From NCBI GenBank assembly GCA_000708525.1, contig JMRP01000029.1, positions 1 to 35,314 on the forward strand: a stretch of DNA of 35,314 nt, in the 5' to 3' direction. Shown here piece by piece: positions 33,610-35,314 of this stretch. Source of the stretch: Cyanobium sp. CACIAM 14. Its GTDB lineage: Bacteria > Cyanobacteriota > Cyanobacteriia > PCC-6307 > Cyanobiaceae. Position 1 is the stretch's first letter; each line of letters starts with the position of its first letter. Below the pieces are notes generated by a model that ran no database searches, was not told the DNA's origin, and saw only the letters and a list, made by a program, of their open reading frames with translations. The position numbers and the translations under genes are program-made.

Positions 33610-34656
33610 ATGAACACCTCACCAAGATCCGATATGAACTATGGGATGGGGATTCGACAAGCAATTCCAAGTTCTCTGCGGCGCTTAAAAAGCCAGCTTT
33701 TATCAAGCCTTTGGAGCAACTCTAAGCTCGCAGCTCAAACAGCCCACAAAGGAAGCAAAGCATCTTTGCCGGTGAGTCGCCACACTTCGCGCAAGCGGCA
33801 AGGTCTTGGCCTCATTATGCTAGCTGTTTTCAAAAACGAATCTCACGTTTTGAGAGAGTGGATTGCCCATTATCTTTCTCAAGGGGTGGATCGAATTCAT
33901 CTCGTCAACAACAATAGCACCGATAACTACCTCGCGATTCTGAAGCCTTTCATCTCTACGGGAGAAGTAGTTCTTCACGAGGATCCACGCCCACATGCTC
34001 AGTTTGAGATTTACAACAGCTTGCTCCCGACGCTCAAGGAGGAAGCTCATTGGCTGATTGTCTGTGATCTCGATGAATTCATCTACGCACGCAAGGGACA
34101 TGCTTCAATAGCAAGCTATCTATTGTCGGTGAGCGACAATGTCAGCTCGATTCTAATTCCGTGGAAAATGTTTGGGTCCTCGGGCCACATCAGCCAGCCT
34201 GTCGCGGGCGTCATCTCGGGATTTTGCCAACGAGCTGACTATGCAGTTCCCAAGGAAGAATGGAGGTTCATGCAAGACTTAAGACTTACACCTAGCAAGT
34301 ATATTGCAAGGCTCTCACATACAGAAGCACTTGACATTCATTTTTGCCACACAAGAGAGGGCCACACGATCACAACAGATGGTCACCTCTACGAGCCCAC
34401 GTCTTGGTGCCCCGTCAGCGAGGAGATCATTGCGAATTCTGCGCTTAACCTCAATCATTACACCATCCAGTCGAAGCAGTTTTTTCAGAGCGTCAAGATG
34501 ACACGGGGGGCTGCTGATCACCCCAAGCATGACTTGGTTCGAGATTGGAGCTACTTTGAAAGCTTTGATGTAAATGAGAAAGAAGATACAGAACTGGCTA
34601 AGCTAACCCACAGACTCGTCGCGAGAAGTGGGGCAAGCCGGAATGCGTCTCCATAG
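33610..34656 (+). CDS. Glycosyltransferase (GT92/GT2-like)
   Basis: A 348-residue protein from the ATG at 33610. The frame opens at 33547, and an ATG at 33634 is also possible. FKNESHVLREWIAHYLSQG, then VDRIHLVNNNSTDN, is the conserved nucleotide-sugar-binding start of Glyco_tranf_2_4/GT92 proteins. VCDLDEFI (near 153) supplies the DxD-like metal site. LNHYTIQSKQFFQ (near 282) is the C-terminal family motif. No membrane segment is clear. It probably transfers a sugar during surface-polysaccharide synthesis. The gene is AT-rich like its neighbours and lies between transposase remnants. Confidence 0.83.
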   Translation: MNTSPRSDMNYGMGIRQAIPSSLRRLKSQLLSSLWSNSKLAAQTAHKGSKASLPVSRHTSRKRQGLGLIMLAVFKNESHVLREWIAHYLSQGVDRIHLVNNNSTDNYLAILKPFISTGEVVLHEDPRPHAQFEIYNSLLPTLKEEAHWLIVCDLDEFIYARKGHASIASYLLSVSDNVSSILIPWKMFGSSGHISQPVAGVISGFCQRADYAVPKEEWRFMQDLRLTPSKYIARLSHTEALDIHFCHTREGHTITTDGHLYEPTSWCPVSEEIIANSALNLNHYTIQSKQFFQSVKMTRGAADHPKHDLVRDWSYFESFDVNEKEDTELAKLTHRLVARSGASRNASP

Positions 34657-35018
34657 GTCGGCTACGCACAGTTGAAGATCAAGAGTCTGCTGAAGAACCC
34701 AGCCAAGCGAGGAATTCACCCCTATAATCATCATGACATTATTGCTCTTACCCTGCTGCCTCGACCTCATGGGTGAATCAGGTGTAACGCTGGTTCCGCT
34801 CCGAAGGCCTTCAGCAACTGGAATATCCCTCTACGAGCAATTCGCCAAGGTAGCTATTCCGTCGTCGACGATCTGATTGCCCGATTCTAGCAGTTCGTGG
34901 AGGCTTACCAAGAACGGCCCCATTCATCAGGACCGCAACGGCGGACTGCATCCTGGAAATGCTCCAGCGACTTTGCTTGAGCATTTCCGGGACGGCACAC
35001 TAGCTGTGAAAAGCGTAG
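34657..35018. other. Non-coding stretch, no gene recognised
   Basis: About 360 bases after the glycosyltransferase gene have no long frame and many stops in all frames. Fragments could be traces of insertion sequences, but none could be assigned. Confidence 0.35.
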
Positions 35019-35165
35019 GGGACTCAAGAAACTCCACGTGCCCAAAACCAGCGGGAGATCAAACGGCTGCAGAATGAGCTGCGCAAGAAGAAAAAGGCTA
35101 TGGGCCAAAAGCGGCTGCATCGCTGCAGGGGGAGCTGTACAGGGCACTCATGGCTATACGCCAAC
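35019..35165 (+). pseudogene. Decayed IS3-type OrfA transposase fragment
   Basis: One frame reads GTQETPRAQNQREIKRLQ, then NELRKKKKAM, and after about 35,103 the matching text continues in another frame as PKAAASLQGELYRALM. Intact IS3-family OrfA proteins of this group end with a helix like RIKELERELRRKEKALAEAAALLVLRKK. An in-frame stop at 35016-35018 and the frameshift show decay. The remaining DNA to the window end (35166-35314) holds no recognisable gene. The family call is by resemblance only. Confidence 0.42.
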
Positions 35166-35314
35166 AATGAAGTTGTCTGGCTGCCAAGGATCTTGACGCA
35201 GGACCTAGGGCTATACCGTTTTGCGCAAACCTGATGGATGCACCAATCTTTTCCACCCCTCGGTCAAGCCCAGGGAGACGTTTCGTGAGGGGCCAAACTC
35301 AGTCATCGGCACTA

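Noticed and set aside
1-35314. CRISPR array or rRNA genes
   Set aside because: No regularly spaced repeat of 23-40 bases and no rRNA-like sequence was seen. The TM0106-type nuclease resembles Cas4 in part but has no Cas neighbours.

Overview
The window looks like part of a high-GC picocyanobacterial chromosome (Cyanobium / Synechococcus type). It carries a magnesium-chelatase ChlD gene, an apocarotenoid-type oxygenase, two photolyase-family genes, and compact housekeeping genes (pyrE, hisB, fabI, folK, rdgB, a CofD/YvcK-like gene) packed tightly on both strands. The assignment rests on gene content and base composition, not on a database search.

Left part (1-6771): a mobile module next to a tRNA-CAU gene. 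The tRNA 3' end points at a tyrosine recombinase. Beyond it lie a small excisionase-like DNA-binding protein, a large primase-helicase (AEP-type primase, zinc cluster, SF3 helicase) and about 1.3 kb of gene-poor, inverted-repeat-rich DNA. Three sets of short repeats lie in the non-coding parts: a palindromic double AAACCGTGC site between the excisionase and primase genes, with a further copy in front of the integrase; four GTGCCTA copies between integrase and tRNA; and a CGTCAC cluster beside the primase 3' end. Together they resemble the recombination and replication control sites of a small self-replicating integrative element (satellite- or tycheposon-like). The other end is not visible.

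Middle part (6772-30803): core genome. In order: an exported protein, pyrE, a YgfZ/GcvT-fold protein, a TM0106-type RecB-like nuclease, a phosphohexomutase, rdgB, a YciI-like protein, a carotenoid oxygenase, a small Cys-rich exported peptide, hisB, a GT61-like glycosyltransferase, fabI, a photolyase-family protein with apparently swapped domain order, a phosphopantetheinyl transferase, a lipoprotein, a thioredoxin-like protein, a DegT-type aminotransferase, the folK-NUDIX-photolyase cluster, chlD, an Mce/MlaD lipid-transport pair and a CofD/YvcK-like protein. Many neighbours overlap by a few bases or end back to back.

Right part (about 30,825-35,314): a variable surface-polysaccharide island. 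It begins with a stub of a GDP-mannose 4,6-dehydratase-like gene that is cut after 16 codons. After that the DNA becomes more AT-rich and holds two FkbM-type methyltransferases, a GT92/GT2-like glycosyltransferase and decayed transposase fragments (ISAs1-like and IS3-like). This suggests repeated insertion and deletion at the border of the core block.
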